Shown here piece by piece: positions 6,924-17,149 of a stretch of DNA of 64,000 bases (its first letter is position 1; every line of letters starts with the position of its first letter). The stretch is from Luminiphilus sp. (GTDB taxonomy: Bacteria > Pseudomonadota > Gammaproteobacteria > Pseudomonadales > Halieaceae). The DNA lies in assembly GCA_016779445.1 (NCBI GenBank), contig JADHNP010000001.1:24951-88950 (forward strand), given 5' to 3'. The translations under genes and the position numbers were made by a program. Below the pieces are notes generated by a model that worked only from the letters and a program-made list of their open reading frames with translations, had not been told where the DNA came from and did no database searches.

Positions 6924-9803
6924 CTACCTTGCTTGAAGGCCTGGCAATAAGGCTTCTGTTACCGCTATGACTTGGCTTTGCCATTGCCTGTCTATCACCT
7001 CCCCCGTTTCTGAAACCACCCCTCTAAGCGCCAGCCTGTGCACAGCGCCACGATAACCGAGGTAAGCCCGTGACAACGTATCTGCTGCAGCGCCCGATAC
7101 CAGCCCGAGCTTCTCCATTGTTTCAAGCAATCGAATAACGTCGGACCAATCAGCCAGCGCTGGGTGCTTATGAGCATGCACAAGAACGAGGTATTGCACC
7201 ACAAATTCGATATCGACAATACCGCCCGCATCGAGCTTGAGGCGCGCATGTGCCGAGGGCTGCGATACGGCTTCGTGCTCCGCGCGCATTTTCCCGCGCA
7301 TATCGCAGACGTCTCTGGCCACATTCGCATGATCTCTGGGTAACGCCAGCACCTCGCGTCTTAAGGCCTCCAGAGATTTTTTTAATGAACTATCACCGGC
7401 GACTGTGCGGCTTCTGACCAACGCTTGATGCTCCCACGTCCATGCAGACTCCAACTGATAGCGCCTTAGCGCCGAGAGTGTGGTGGCAACCAATCCAGAA
7501 TCCCCATCGGGCCGGAGACGCAAATCGATCTCATAAAGCCTTCCCGACAAGGTCTGCGCCGATAAAACATGCACCACTCGTTGGGCAAGCCGGGTGTAGA
7601 AAAGCGCGTTATCGATGACTTTAGGGCCCGCCGTTTGGCCATCAGCACCGTCGAACACAAAAACCAGATCGAGATCCGAACCGTAGCTCAATTCGATTCC
7701 GCCCAACTTGCCGTAAGCCATCACGGCTAACCCGGCCCTATCCCCTTCTGGCTCACCAAACCGCTTGACCAGTTCGGCTCGCGCCACCACCACAGCGTGC
7801 TCAACCATGGCCTCTGCCAGAAAAGTCAGATTGTCACTGACGTTCATAATCGGCAATGTGCCAGAAAGCTCGCTCGCGGCTACCCGCAGCACGACCCCGT
7901 CCTTAATCCGACTCAGGGCATTCATTTGTGCTTCCAGATCTTCTTCGGGAATACGCAGGAGCTGTTGCCTCACCAAAGAATGAAGCTCTGCTCGAGAAGG
8001 CGCACTATAAAGCGTGGCTTCGTGCAGCAGCTCGTCAACTAATTCAGGACGGGCCGCCAGCCTCTCCGCCAACCACTCACTCGAAGCGACCAGTACGATC
8101 AGATGCTTAAGTGCGCGCGGATTCTCTTGCAGTAAAACCAGATACGAGCTGCGACGACATACCGCCCGGACAAAAGGTAATGCCCGTGCCAACGCCAGAT
8201 CCGGCTCATTCTCCCGCCCTGCAACTTCGCACAAAATGGGCAGAAACGCCTCCAGCCGTTGGCGCCCCTCCCCTTGCAGGGACGAAACCCAGGCCGTATC
8301 CAGAAAATGCTCCAGCGTCGCCCACGTTTCGTCGGCCTGTTGGTACCCCAATGCTTTGAGTTGAGTCGCACTGAGGGCTGAGTAAACGATCGTATCTGGG
8401 GAGATCGTAGACTTCGTCGGATCCCGGGGGTCGGCGATCAAAGCGTTGAACAAATCGGCGACGTCCCTACGGGCATTTGTCGATTTCACTTCCAAATCTG
8501 CCCAGCTAGCAAAGCCCGCCAGAAGGGCGAGCTGCTCCCGTGCTTGCGGCTCATCAGGAAGCGCTTGGGTCTGCCGGTCCTGCATTGCCTGCAATGCATG
8601 TTCCAGACAGCGCGCCGTGCAGTAATGGCCAGCCAGCATCAATGCCTGATGCTGAGGTAGCACACCCGTGTCAGAAAGGCGCTGTAGCGTCTCGAGTAAA
8701 GGTGTGCACTGGAGCTCGGGCATCCGACCACCGTGGATCAGTTGTAAACTCTGGGCAATGAACTCTATCTCTCGGATACCGCCCTCGCCCCGTTTGAGAT
8801 CCTGGTCAATGCCAAGGCGGGTCACTTCGGATCGCATCATTGACTTCATTTCTCTCAAAGCGGCAATCACCGAGAAATCGGTATAGCGACGATAAACAAA
8901 TCCATTCAGCATTTTCACAAGACTTTGCTGCGCGGCAGGATGGCCCGTGACGGGCCGCGCTTTGATCATGGCGTAGCGCTCCCACTCACGCCCCTGCTCC
9001 TGATAATAGAGTTCCAGGGCATTGAAAGACCCCACCAGCGCACCACTGTCACCGTAAGGGCGAAGCCGCATATCGACGCGGAAAACAAAACCCTCCTCTG
9101 TCACCCCATCGAGCAGTCGAATAGCTATCTGCCCAAGCCGGGTGAAGTATGTTTGGTTATCCAAGCTTTGCCGCCCACCACGAGTCGCACCCGACTCCGG
9201 GTAGGCGAAAATCAAATCGATGTCAGAGGAAAAATTCAGCTCCTTGCCGCCGAGCTTGCCCATGGCCAGTACGACCAGCGACTGAATCTCATCCGACTCA
9301 CTGCCATAAGGGTCACCATATTTTGGCAGTAACGCCGCGCGGGCAGAGCGCACGGCAAAACGGATGCAACAATCGGCTAACTGAGTAAGCTGTAAAAAAG
9401 CAGCCTCAATAGTGCTGATTTGCGCTGCGTCACGCCACAGGATACGCAGCATGTGCCGGTTTCGGAAAATGCGCAGCGTCCGCATATGTTCGGCCTCACT
9501 GACCGACGAGCCAATCATCGACTCCAGTGCCTGATCCCAATCGCTAGACTGCTGATAGGAAGCATGTAGCAAGCTGCCATCGGCCAAAACGCGCATCAAC
9601 CAATCGCGATGGCGCGCCACCTGTTCGACAAAAAACGCACTGCTTGCCATTAGCTTTTCAAAAACCGCCTGTTGTCCTTTTTCATGCACCCGGTCATACA
9701 GCACCGTAAAGTCGGATTCACCGATGCGGGTAATCAGGCGCGCCACCGCTTCTTCGAAAGCCTGTGTCAGCCCCTCAGCAAATGGTCGATTATCGAATCT
9801 CAT
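6924..9803 (-). CDS. glnE: Glutamine synthetase adenylyltransferase/deadenylylase
   Basis: Bifunctional enzyme that adds and removes AMP on glutamine synthetase in response to PII and glutamine. Two nucleotidyltransferase domains are visible: an N-terminal one with FSSDIDLIFAYPE (Asp194/Asp196, the deadenylylase half by family knowledge) and a C-terminal one with YGSDLDLVFVFDG (adenylylating half). GGIREIEF and GGIVDIEF occur after each domain, as expected. 959 aa is full length. GAGG precedes the ATG. It is divergent from argA across a 184-bp promoter region and upstream of ilvE. Confidence 0.97.
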   Translation of the reverse strand: MRFDNRPFAEGLTQAFEEAVARLITRIGESDFTVLYDRVHEKGQQAVFEKLMASSAFFVEQVARHRDWLMRVLADGSLLHASYQQSSDWDQALESMIGSSVSEAEHMRTLRIFRNRHMLRILWRDAAQISTIEAAFLQLTQLADCCIRFAVRSARAALLPKYGDPYGSESDEIQSLVVLAMGKLGGKELNFSSDIDLIFAYPESGATRGGRQSLDNQTYFTRLGQIAIRLLDGVTEEGFVFRVDMRLRPYGDSGALVGSFNALELYYQEQGREWERYAMIKARPVTGHPAAQQSLVKMLNGFVYRRYTDFSVIAALREMKSMMRSEVTRLGIDQDLKRGEGGIREIEFIAQSLQLIHGGRMPELQCTPLLETLQRLSDTGVLPQHQALMLAGHYCTARCLEHALQAMQDRQTQALPDEPQAREQLALLAGFASWADLEVKSTNARRDVADLFNALIADPRDPTKSTISPDTIVYSALSATQLKALGYQQADETWATLEHFLDTAWVSSLQGEGRQRLEAFLPILCEVAGRENEPDLALARALPFVRAVCRRSSYLVLLQENPRALKHLIVLVASSEWLAERLAARPELVDELLHEATLYSAPSRAELHSLVRQQLLRIPEEDLEAQMNALSRIKDGVVLRVAASELSGTLPIMNVSDNLTFLAEAMVEHAVVVARAELVKRFGEPEGDRAGLAVMAYGKLGGIELSYGSDLDLVFVFDGADGQTAGPKVIDNALFYTRLAQRVVHVLSAQTLSGRLYEIDLRLRPDGDSGLVATTLSALRRYQLESAWTWEHQALVRSRTVAGDSSLKKSLEALRREVLALPRDHANVARDVCDMRGKMRAEHEAVSQPSAHARLKLDAGGIVDIEFVVQYLVLVHAHKHPALADWSDVIRLLETMEKLGLVSGAAADTLSRAYLGYRGAVHRLALRGVVSETGEVIDRQWQSQVIAVTEALLPGLQAR

Positions 9804-9987
9804 GCACTGCCTCTTGATTGCTATGCGCCCAGCGTATCGGCAACACGCCTAGCCCGCCATAGAGAGAGGCGCGCAGTTAGCACTGCGATTTTTTACCTTT
9901 CTTGCGAGGCTAGCACTCAGGTAGGATGCGCCCTTCTCGGGCTGAACAACACTGCGTCTAGCCCCACCGAGAGAGTCCACATCAAAA

Positions 9988-11295
9988 ATGACGTCCACCC
10001 AGCACAACATTGCGTGGTTTCGATACACGGCGCCGTATATCAAGGCTCACCGTGGTAGCACTTTTGTGGTCTATCTGGGCAATGGGTGTCTAAACGCGCC
10101 AACGCTGATCACGCTGATACATGACCTCGCACTGCTGCATTCTTTGGGCGTGCGGCTGGTGCTGGTCCATGCGACCAGAGGGGCTATCGATGAGCGCCTT
10201 AGCATGAGTGGTCGGCCCGCAACATTTCATCAGGGTATCCGTGTCACCGACGACGCAACACTCGCGCTGGCCAGTGATGTTGCGTCGCAACAACGCCTCA
10301 AACTCGAGCAGCTTATTTCAATGGGGCTGCCAAATACGCCGCTTCGGGGTGCCAGACTGCGTGTGATGAGCGGCAATATTGTGACTGCGAAGCCACTAGG
10401 CATCCATGAAGGCATCGACTATTTGCACAGTGGCACGGTGCGCCGAGTCGACGCCGACGCGATCCGCGCGATCCTTGATCACGATGCCATTGCGCTTATC
10501 TCCCCCTTGGGCTACTCACCGGCGGGTGAGCTTTTCAATCTTAGCGCCAGCGAGGTGGCTGAGGCGGTGGCAGTGACAATCGAGGCTGACAAGCTAATTT
10601 TTCTGGACCAGCAGCCTGGACTCAACAACACCAAAGGCATTTTGATCAGGCAATCTACCGTCGCAGATGCAGCGCTTTTAGACATTCAGGATGCAGAGCA
10701 AAGACGCCTGCGCGACGCAGCATGTCAGGCGTGTGGCAATGGGGTGAAGCGTAGCCACCTGCTCAGTTACGAACGAGAGGGCGCGCTGCTAGAAGAGCTT
10801 TTCACTCATGACGGCGCCGGCACGCTGATTGCCCAAAACCCTTACGAGCAGGCGCGATCCGCAGATATCGACGATATTGCCGGCATTGTAGAACTGATCC
10901 GGCCTCTGGAAGAAAGTGGCGCGCTGGTGAGGCGGTCTCGAGAGCGGCTGGAAGAAGAAATCCATCACTTTGTCATACTGGAGCGAGACGGGCGCATTAT
11001 TGCCTGCGCGGCGCTCTACCCCTATCAAGAGGTCAACCTAGGCGAAATCGCCTGCGTAGCGACTCATCCGGACTACCGAAGAACTGGTCGTGCAGAGCAG
11101 CTATTGCATGAATTACTGGCGCGAGCCAGCGCACTGGCGTTGACCGATGTTTTCGCGCTGACGACCCAGAGCACCCATTGGTTTCTTGAGCAAGGCTTCA
11201 CGACCGGCTCTCAGGAACAACTTCCTGAAAAAAAGCAGCGTTTATACAATTGGCAACGCAATGCAAGCGTACTGGTGAGGCCCGTCTCAACCTGA
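9988..11295 (+). CDS. argA: N-acetylglutamate synthase
   Basis: Acetylates glutamate with acetyl-CoA to start arginine synthesis. The N-terminal two thirds is an amino-acid-kinase-like domain (FVVYLGNGCLNAP near residue 35), which senses arginine in this family; the C-terminal third is a GNAT acetyltransferase with IACVATHPDYRRTGRAEQLL, the acetyl-CoA pyrophosphate loop. 435 aa matches classical two-domain ArgA. It starts a + strand pair with ilvD, 54 bp apart, and is divergent from glnE. Confidence 0.96.
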   Translation: MTSTQHNIAWFRYTAPYIKAHRGSTFVVYLGNGCLNAPTLITLIHDLALLHSLGVRLVLVHATRGAIDERLSMSGRPATFHQGIRVTDDATLALASDVASQQRLKLEQLISMGLPNTPLRGARLRVMSGNIVTAKPLGIHEGIDYLHSGTVRRVDADAIRAILDHDAIALISPLGYSPAGELFNLSASEVAEAVAVTIEADKLIFLDQQPGLNNTKGILIRQSTVADAALLDIQDAEQRRLRDAACQACGNGVKRSHLLSYEREGALLEELFTHDGAGTLIAQNPYEQARSADIDDIAGIVELIRPLEESGALVRRSRERLEEEIHHFVILERDGRIIACAALYPYQEVNLGEIACVATHPDYRRTGRAEQLLHELLARASALALTDVFALTTQSTHWFLEQGFTTGSQEQLPEKKQRLYNWQRNASVLVRPVST

Positions 11296-11349
11296 AGGCC
11301 AGCCAGTGTTAAGCTAAAGCCCCGTTTCTCATACCAATCGGAGAGTTCG

Positions 11350-13200
11350 ATGCCGCAATATCGATCCCGTACCTCTACAGCTGGACGAAATATGGCTGGC
11401 GCGCGCGCGCTCTGGCGCGCCACAGGTATGCAGGACGAAGATTTTGAAAAGCCCATCATCGCGGTGGTGAATTCGTTTACCCAATTTGTTCCAGGTCATG
11501 TGCATCTCAAGGATCTGGGTCAACTGGTGGCAAGAGAGATCGAAGCTGCCGGTGGCGTTGCCAAAGAGTTTAATACCATTGCCGTGGATGACGGGATTGC
11601 CATGGGCCATGACGGCATGCTGTACAGCTTGCCCTCGCGCGACCTCATCGCCGACTCAGTGGAATATATGGTCAACGCACACTGTGCCGACGCCATGGTC
11701 TGTATTTCCAATTGCGACAAGATCACTCCGGGAATGCTAAATGCTGCAATGCGGCTCAATATCCCTGTGGTCTTTGTATCGGGTGGGCCCATGGAAGCCG
11801 GCAAGACTGCCCTCTCTGAGCACAAGCTTGATCTAGTCGATGCCATGGTGATTGCTGCGGACAGCAACGCCGATGACGCCACCGTTGACGCCTATGAGCG
11901 TTCGGCCTGTCCCACCTGTGGTTCTTGCTCGGGCATGTTCACCGCCAACTCCATGAACTGCCTCACCGAGGCGCTGGGCCTCAGCCTGCCAGGCAATGGG
12001 TCGTTGCTTGCGACCCATGCTGACCGGGAGCAACTGTTCCTGCGCGCGGGACGCACGATAGTGGGGCTGGCGAAACGCTGGTACGAGCAAGACGATGCCA
12101 CCGCCTTACCTCGCGAAATTGCAAACCGTCGCGCATTCGAAAACGCCATGACGCTCGACATTGCAATGGGCGGCTCTACCAACACGATTCTGCATTTACT
12201 GGCCGCTGCACAAGAAGCCGGTGTGGACTTTGATCTGGCCGCGATTGATCAGCTCTCACGCAAGGTGCCGCAATTGTGCAAGGTTGCGCCCAGCACCCCG
12301 CTTTACCACATGGAAGATGTGCACCGAGCGGGAGGCGTCATGGCGATCTTAGGCGAGCTGGCGAGGAGTGAACTGCTGCATCTCGACTTGCCAACGGTCC
12401 ACAGCGAGAGCCTTGGGGAAGCACTCGCTCTCTGGGACATCATGCAAACCGACTCCGAAGAAGTGAAAACCCTCTTTGCCGCCGGCCCAGCAGGGATTCC
12501 GACCCAGCAAGCATTCAGCCAGAACCTGCGCTGGCCTACCCTCGATATGGATCGGGAGGGCGGTTGTATCCGCTCACGAGCGCACGCCTACTCTGAAGAG
12601 GGAGGCTTGGCCGTGCTGTTTGGCAACCTTGCCGAATCGGGATGTGTTGTCAAAACCGCAGGCGTTGAGGAGGATTCTTTGCGCTTCACCGGGCCAGCCC
12701 ATGTCTGCGAAAGTCAGGAAGCGGCGGTTGCGGATATTTTGGAGGACCGCGTCCAGGCTGGTGATGTTGTGATTGTGCGTTATGAGGGACCCCGGGGGGG
12801 GCCAGGCATGCAGGAAATGCTTTACCCCACCAGTTATCTGAAATCCAAGGGGTTGGGAAAGGCCTGTGCACTGATCACAGACGGCCGCTTCTCTGGAGGC
12901 ACTTCGGGGCTATCGATAGGCCATGTTTCGCCAGAAGCCGCTGCTGGGGGCACCATCGGATTGATCGAACCGGGCGATCCGATAGAAATTGACATACCGG
13001 CCAGGCGCATCAATGTGTTGGTCGACGAGGCGACACTCGCCGGTCGGCGCGAGGCCATGAATGCTAGAGCCCGTCCCTGGCAACCTGAAGCGGAACGTCC
13101 GCGACAGGTATCAACCGCGTTGAAGGTCTACGCCAGCATGGTGACTAGTGCCGATAAAGGGGCCATTCGCGATCAAAAACTGATTGCTGGCAGAGGCTGA
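11350..13200 (+). CDS. ilvD: Dihydroxy-acid dehydratase
   Basis: Fe-S enzyme that dehydrates dihydroxy acids to 2-keto acids for valine and isoleucine. Conserved cysteines are in [11 protein letters not shown] and in [19 protein letters not shown]; the Mg/phosphate region includes MGGSTNT, and the C-terminal [20 protein letters not shown] is the family signature. 616 aa is normal. A GGAGAG ribosome binding site lies just upstream of the ATG. The stop is one base away from the end of the convergent lipoprotein gene, leaving no room for a separate terminator. Confidence 0.97.
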   Translation: MPQYRSRTSTAGRNMAGARALWRATGMQDEDFEKPIIAVVNSFTQFVPGHVHLKDLGQLVAREIEAAGGVAKEFNTIAVDDGIAMGHDGMLYSLPSRDLIADSVEYMVNAHCADAMVCISNCDKITPGMLNAAMRLNIPVVFVSGGPMEAGKTALSEHKLDLVDAMVIAADSNADDATVDAYERSACPTCGSCSGMFTANSMNCLTEALGLSLPGNGSLLATHADREQLFLRAGRTIVGLAKRWYEQDDATALPREIANRRAFENAMTLDIAMGGSTNTILHLLAAAQEAGVDFDLAAIDQLSRKVPQLCKVAPSTPLYHMEDVHRAGGVMAILGELARSELLHLDLPTVHSESLGEALALWDIMQTDSEEVKTLFAAGPAGIPTQQAFSQNLRWPTLDMDREGGCIRSRAHAYSEEGGLAVLFGNLAESGCVVKTAGVEEDSLRFTGPAHVCESQEAAVADILEDRVQAGDVVIVRYEGPRGGPGMQEMLYPTSYLKSKGLGKACALITDGRFSGGTSGLSIGHVSPEAAAGGTIGLIEPGDPIEIDIPARRINVLVDEATLAGRREAMNARARPWQPEAERPRQVSTALKVYASMVTSADKGAIRDQKLIAGRG

Positions 13201-13201
13201 C

Positions 13202-14098
13202 TCAAGCGTCAGACAACGCCGCAAGATCGTCTCGCAATGCGATCAGGCGCGCCCTGAGCTTTTTATCCTGCTTCTCGGTGCGCATCAGAAGCACGTCCCG
13301 AGAAAGCTGCAGAATGACTTCCCCGTTGTGTTCGATACCCTCTCGGTAATCGGGTAGCAGCGCCTCATCACGGCCCGCAATAAGAGCCCTCACCTGATCG
13401 GCCCAATCTGGCTCATCGGCCAACAGAATATTTGATAACGCTAAAATCCAAACTCGCCGATCCTGCAACCAGAAATGATCCAGTCGGGTCATTTCAGCTA
13501 CACCCTCCTGCAGGCGGCGAGCTTGCTCGTCAGTCAGACGACCAAGATAACGTCCAAGCTGCTTATCAAACCGCTGTCCAAGATCGTCGCGATACTCTGC
13601 GTCACTGCGTGCCAGACGATCCGCCTCGAACGCCTCCTGTTTTGCCAGCAACGCTTCAATAAAGTCGGCGCGCTGAGCAGACGTCAGGTTTTCACCCGTA
13701 CTCAGCAATAGCTCAAGGAATCGATCCTGTAATCGGATAGCCGCAGATTCAATGCCTTCTGCCATAGATCGCGTCGCTGCAAGCGACACATCAGTGTCAA
13801 GAATTACCAGCGCATCATCGAGGAGCAGGACATATTCTGGTAACTCCTCCTGTCTATGCCACTCAAGCAGCGCATCCAACCGCTCATCAAAGCGCGCCTG
13901 TTGATCACGATCCAAGGTGACATAGTCATCGAGATACCACCGAATAAGGATATCTGCGCGGTTGTAAATAACTTGGGTTGCTGAGCAACCATTCAGAATC
14001 GCTACGATCAGCAGGCAGCCGAGAAGTGCCCAGCGCGTTACCGACGGGCGACGACGTTGAGCCAGGAACGCAGGTAAACAAACCTGTCCTGTCTTCAT
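13202..14098 (-). CDS. DUF6279-type lipoprotein
   Basis: Probable outer-membrane or periplasmic lipoprotein of unknown function. After a basic N-terminus comes a hydrophobic stretch ending in the lipobox LNGC, then a largely helical, charged region (about 270 residues) starting TQVIYNRADILIRWYLDDYV, as in the DUF6279 family of proteobacterial lipoproteins. The track start (14254) runs into leuA; the ATG at 14098, which sits directly before the signal peptide, is used (298 aa). It follows leuA by 20 bp and may be co-transcribed. Family match is from memory of the YNRAD-WYLDDYV pattern. Confidence 0.82.
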   Translation of the reverse strand: MKTGQVCLPAFLAQRRRPSVTRWALLGCLLIVAILNGCSATQVIYNRADILIRWYLDDYVTLDRDQQARFDERLDALLEWHRQEELPEYVLLLDDALVILDTDVSLAATRSMAEGIESAAIRLQDRFLELLLSTGENLTSAQRADFIEALLAKQEAFEADRLARSDAEYRDDLGQRFDKQLGRYLGRLTDEQARRLQEGVAEMTRLDHFWLQDRRVWILALSNILLADEPDWADQVRALIAGRDEALLPDYREGIEHNGEVILQLSRDVLLMRTEKQDKKLRARLIALRDDLAALSDA

Positions 14099-14118
14099 CT
14101 CACTCTTTGAGTTTCGGC

Positions 14119-15786
14119 TCAGGCGGCTCGGGCTAACACCAGACCTCGCCCATCGAGAGCGGAAAGAATCGCTGCCAGAGAAGCCTGCACAATGTCGTGG
14201 CTGCGGCCCACCCCGCAAGGGCGTTCTCCATCGATGTTGAGCTGTACGTAACACACCGCCTCCGCATCAGCACTTTGTCCCAACGTGTGCTCAGAATATT
14301 CCACCACAACGAGGTGTCGTCCGGTAAAGTTTTCCATCGCTTGAACAAAAGCATCGACCACACCGTTCCCGTGCCCCGACAGTATGACATTGCCATTGGG
14401 ACCATGCAGGGTCACCTCCAGACCGTCAGAGCCTCCCTGTCGCGACAATTGATAATCACCCAGTTGCCACCGCTCCGAGGTGCTCAAATAAGTCGCGCCG
14501 AATAGCGCATAAATATCATCAGAAGACACTTCAGATTCGCTGTCCTCCGCCAGTCCCTGTACGGCGCTGCTGAAATCTAACTGCAGCCAACGTGGCAACT
14601 CCAGACCATGATCACGCCTCAGGACGTGTGCAACACCGCCCTTGCCAGACTGACTATTAATCCGTATCACCTCTTGATAAGTACGGCCGATGTCAGAGGG
14701 GTCAATAGGGAGGTACGCAACATCCCAAGCGTCGTCATCACTGCGCTTGGAGAGACACTTGTGAATCGCATCCTGATGACTACCGGAAAATGCAGTAAAG
14801 ACAAGCTCTCCCGCATAGGGGTGTCGCGGATGAACCGGTAATTGCGTGCATTCCCGGGCCACAGTGCATATTTCGTCCATGTGACTGAAATCGAGCTCCG
14901 GATCGATGCCCTGGCTGTAAAGATTCATCGCCATGGTCATGATATCCATATTACCGGTTCGCTCCCCGTTGCCCAGCAACGTCCCTTCAACACGATCCGC
15001 CCCTGCCATGACGCCCAGCTCCGCAGCAGCCACTGCGCAGCCCCGATCATTGTGGGTGTGAAGCGAAATAATCAGTGCTTCACGGTGCTTAATCTGATCA
15101 CAAAATCGCTCTATCTGATCGGCATAAATATTGGGCGTGCTCATCTCTACTGTGGCAGGCAAATTAATGATAACCGGCTGCTCCGGTGTCGGAGCCAGCA
15201 CCTCATTGACAGCGTCGCATACGGTTACCGCAAACTGTAATTCTGTGCCAGTAAAGCTTTCGGGGCTGTATTCGAAAACCCATTCGGTCTCGGGACGCGC
15301 CAGTGCCGCCTCCTTGACCAAACGGGCCCCGTTAACGGCAATATCGCAAATGCCTTGCCGATCTAGCCCAAAGACATATTCCCGCTGCACGGTTGATGTG
15401 CTGTTGTAAAAATGCACTACGGCACGGCGAACTCCATGAAGCGCCTCGAAGGTTTTCTCTATAAGATCTGGCCTTGCTTGCGTTAATACCTGCACAGTGA
15501 CATCTGCCGGTATCCGGTCCTCCTCAATCAGTTTCCTCAAAAAATCGAAGTCATGACTGGAGGCTGAGGGGAAGCCCACTTCTATTTGCTTGAACCCAAT
15601 AGCCAGCAGTAGTTCCCATAGACGGAGTTTTTGCGCCGCGTTCATGGGCTCTACCAACGCTTGATTACCATCGCGAAGATCTACCGAGCACCATTGGGGT
15701 GCGCGACTGATGACGCGATCAGGCCAGCGACGATCAGTTTTAACGATAGGCTGAAAAGCGCGGTATTTACGATGATCGAAGCGCAT
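14119..15786 (-). CDS. leuA: 2-isopropylmalate synthase
   Basis: Condenses acetyl-CoA with 2-ketoisovalerate, the committed step of leucine synthesis. Catalytic barrel motifs: SVDLRDGNQALVEPM near the N-terminus, the metal ligands in LHTHNDRG and GNGERTGN; the C-terminal portion is the leucine-binding regulatory domain. The track start at 15858 adds 24 residues not seen in the family; the ATG at 15786 gives MRFDHRKYRAFQPI, like other long LeuA2 proteins, 555 aa. A divergent Lrp-type regulator across an AT-rich 160-bp region suggests leucine-responsive control (inference). Confidence 0.95.
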   Translation of the reverse strand: MRFDHRKYRAFQPIVKTDRRWPDRVISRAPQWCSVDLRDGNQALVEPMNAAQKLRLWELLLAIGFKQIEVGFPSASSHDFDFLRKLIEEDRIPADVTVQVLTQARPDLIEKTFEALHGVRRAVVHFYNSTSTVQREYVFGLDRQGICDIAVNGARLVKEAALARPETEWVFEYSPESFTGTELQFAVTVCDAVNEVLAPTPEQPVIINLPATVEMSTPNIYADQIERFCDQIKHREALIISLHTHNDRGCAVAAAELGVMAGADRVEGTLLGNGERTGNMDIMTMAMNLYSQGIDPELDFSHMDEICTVARECTQLPVHPRHPYAGELVFTAFSGSHQDAIHKCLSKRSDDDAWDVAYLPIDPSDIGRTYQEVIRINSQSGKGGVAHVLRRDHGLELPRWLQLDFSSAVQGLAEDSESEVSSDDIYALFGATYLSTSERWQLGDYQLSRQGGSDGLEVTLHGPNGNVILSGHGNGVVDAFVQAMENFTGRHLVVVEYSEHTLGQSADAEAVCYVQLNIDGERPCGVGRSHDIVQASLAAILSALDGRGLVLARAA

Positions 15787-15946
15787 ATCTGTCACGTTGG
15801 TAATCCTGCTTTGGGGTAGCGGTGAGTAGTGTAACCGCGCCAAGACAGCGTTAAACACTTTTTTGAGCGATATTTCCTTTATATTGAGCGTTTATCACTA
15901 ATATATGATATTTTTAATGCATATTTGACTAATATCAGCCCATTAT
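15787..15946. promoter_or_regulatory. Divergent leuA / Lrp-type regulator control region
   Basis: The 160-bp gap between leuA and the divergent regulator is clearly AT-rich, with runs such as AATATATGATATTTTTAATGC (quoted loosely as several TATAT/AATAT blocks) between 15870 and 15946. AT-rich, curved DNA of this kind is typical of Lrp-family binding regions. TATGAT at 15904-15909 is a possible -10 for the regulator, but I find no well-spaced -35. Assignment of exact promoters and operators is not possible by eye. Confidence 0.5.
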
Positions 15947-16438
15947 ATGAATCAATCACACTCTCCTTTGGATCGAATGGACCACCGTATCCTGCAGGTT
16001 TTACAAGAGGATGCCGGCCTTAGTAATTTGGAACTGGCGGAGCGTGTTGGACTATCGGCCACTCCCTGCGCCAGACGAGTGAAGCGGCTGATCTCCGAGA
16101 GAGTAATCACCCATCAAGTCGCAATGGTAGATCCGAAAAAGCTGGGGCTGAACCTCACAGCACATATTAGCGTCACAATGGACCGACATACTCCCGATCG
16201 CTTTACGCTTTTTGAACAGATGATCTCAGAGCTGCCGGAGGTGGTTGATTGCTGTGTGGTGACGGGCCAGAGCGCCGATTACCTTCTGAAAGCGGTGGTC
16301 CGAGACATGGCTCACTACGAGCAATTCTTATTGGGGAAGCTGACTAGAATAGAGGGGGTGTCAGGCGTTCACTCCAGCTTTGAACTGCGGCGCGTTGTCA
16401 CACGCACCGCCGTGTCCGCCCCTGCAGCGGACCGCTAG
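15947..16438 (+). CDS. Lrp/AsnC-family transcriptional regulator
   Basis: DNA-binding regulator of amino-acid metabolism. An N-terminal winged HTH (LSNLELAERVGLSATPCARRVKRL, about residues 25-48) is followed by the AsnC/RAM ligand-binding domain with VVDCCVVTGQSADYLLKAVV. 163 aa is normal. It is divergent from leuA, so leuA and itself are likely targets; the effector (possibly leucine) cannot be read from the sequence. Its 3' end overlaps the convergent dsbA by four bases. Confidence 0.92.
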   Translation: MNQSHSPLDRMDHRILQVLQEDAGLSNLELAERVGLSATPCARRVKRLISERVITHQVAMVDPKKLGLNLTAHISVTMDRHTPDRFTLFEQMISELPEVVDCCVVTGQSADYLLKAVVRDMAHYEQFLLGKLTRIEGVSGVHSSFELRRVVTRTAVSAPAADR

Positions 16439-17091
16439 CGCGCCGCCAACTCTTTCTCTATGAGGTGCCGCGCAATGTCCAGCATATTGGTCTGGTTACC
16501 GGCGCCTCTAGTTTCGATCAGGTATTTACCTGCAACCATCAAGGTCGGGGTACCAGACACCTTTGCCGAGCGCGCGCGGGCATCGGCCTGCCTCACCTGC
16601 GAATCGACACCAAAAGAATCATAGGCGTTATCGAACTGCTCAGGGTCGACACCGTTATCTTCGAACAAATCACGAAGTGCCAGCCGGGAGACCAGTCGTT
16701 TTCGCTGCACGTGCATAGCGTCAAAAATGACGGGGTGCATCACGGCTTTGACGCCAAGTACTTCGGCAATATAAAACGCTTTCGCATGCATACGCATGGG
16801 GTCATTCCATACTGCGGGAGACGGCTTCACCACTGCGCCATCTGGCAACTGTTTTCCCCACGCCGTCAGCATGGGTTCGAAGGTATAGCAATGACCACAG
16901 CCGTACCAAAAAAATTCTGTCACAACAACATCGTCGGACTTACCGACCGCAACCGGTGGTGTGATCACTTGATAATGCTGGCCCTCTACCCAACGCTCTT
17001 CCGCCGACAGGCTAAGGCTGAAGATGCAGCTGACCGCTAACGTGAGCCCAAGGAAGGGCGAAATAGCTGAGCGCAGATGATAAAAAGACAT
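16435..17091 (-). CDS. dsbA: Thiol:disulfide interchange protein DsbA
   Basis: Periplasmic oxidant that introduces disulfides into exported proteins. A signal peptide (hydrophobic to about residue 30, ending SLSAEE) precedes a thioredoxin fold with the active site FFWYGCGHCYTFEP (Cys65-Cys68) and the cis-proline loop VSGTPTLMV. 218 aa is normal. CGHC differs from the CPHC of E. coli but is common in other gammaproteobacterial DsbA. It sits downstream of the cytochrome c4 and c5 genes on the same strand, a periplasmic redox group. Confidence 0.94.
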   Translation of the reverse strand: MSFYHLRSAISPFLGLTLAVSCIFSLSLSAEERWVEGQHYQVITPPVAVGKSDDVVVTEFFWYGCGHCYTFEPMLTAWGKQLPDGAVVKPSPAVWNDPMRMHAKAFYIAEVLGVKAVMHPVIFDAMHVQRKRLVSRLALRDLFEDNGVDPEQFDNAYDSFGVDSQVRQADARARSAKVSGTPTLMVAGKYLIETRGAGNQTNMLDIARHLIEKELAAR

Positions 17092-17149
17092 GGGTTATCC
17101 CTCCTTGGAACGCATTCTTAAGACTTCCCGCACCACTGAAACAAAAAGA

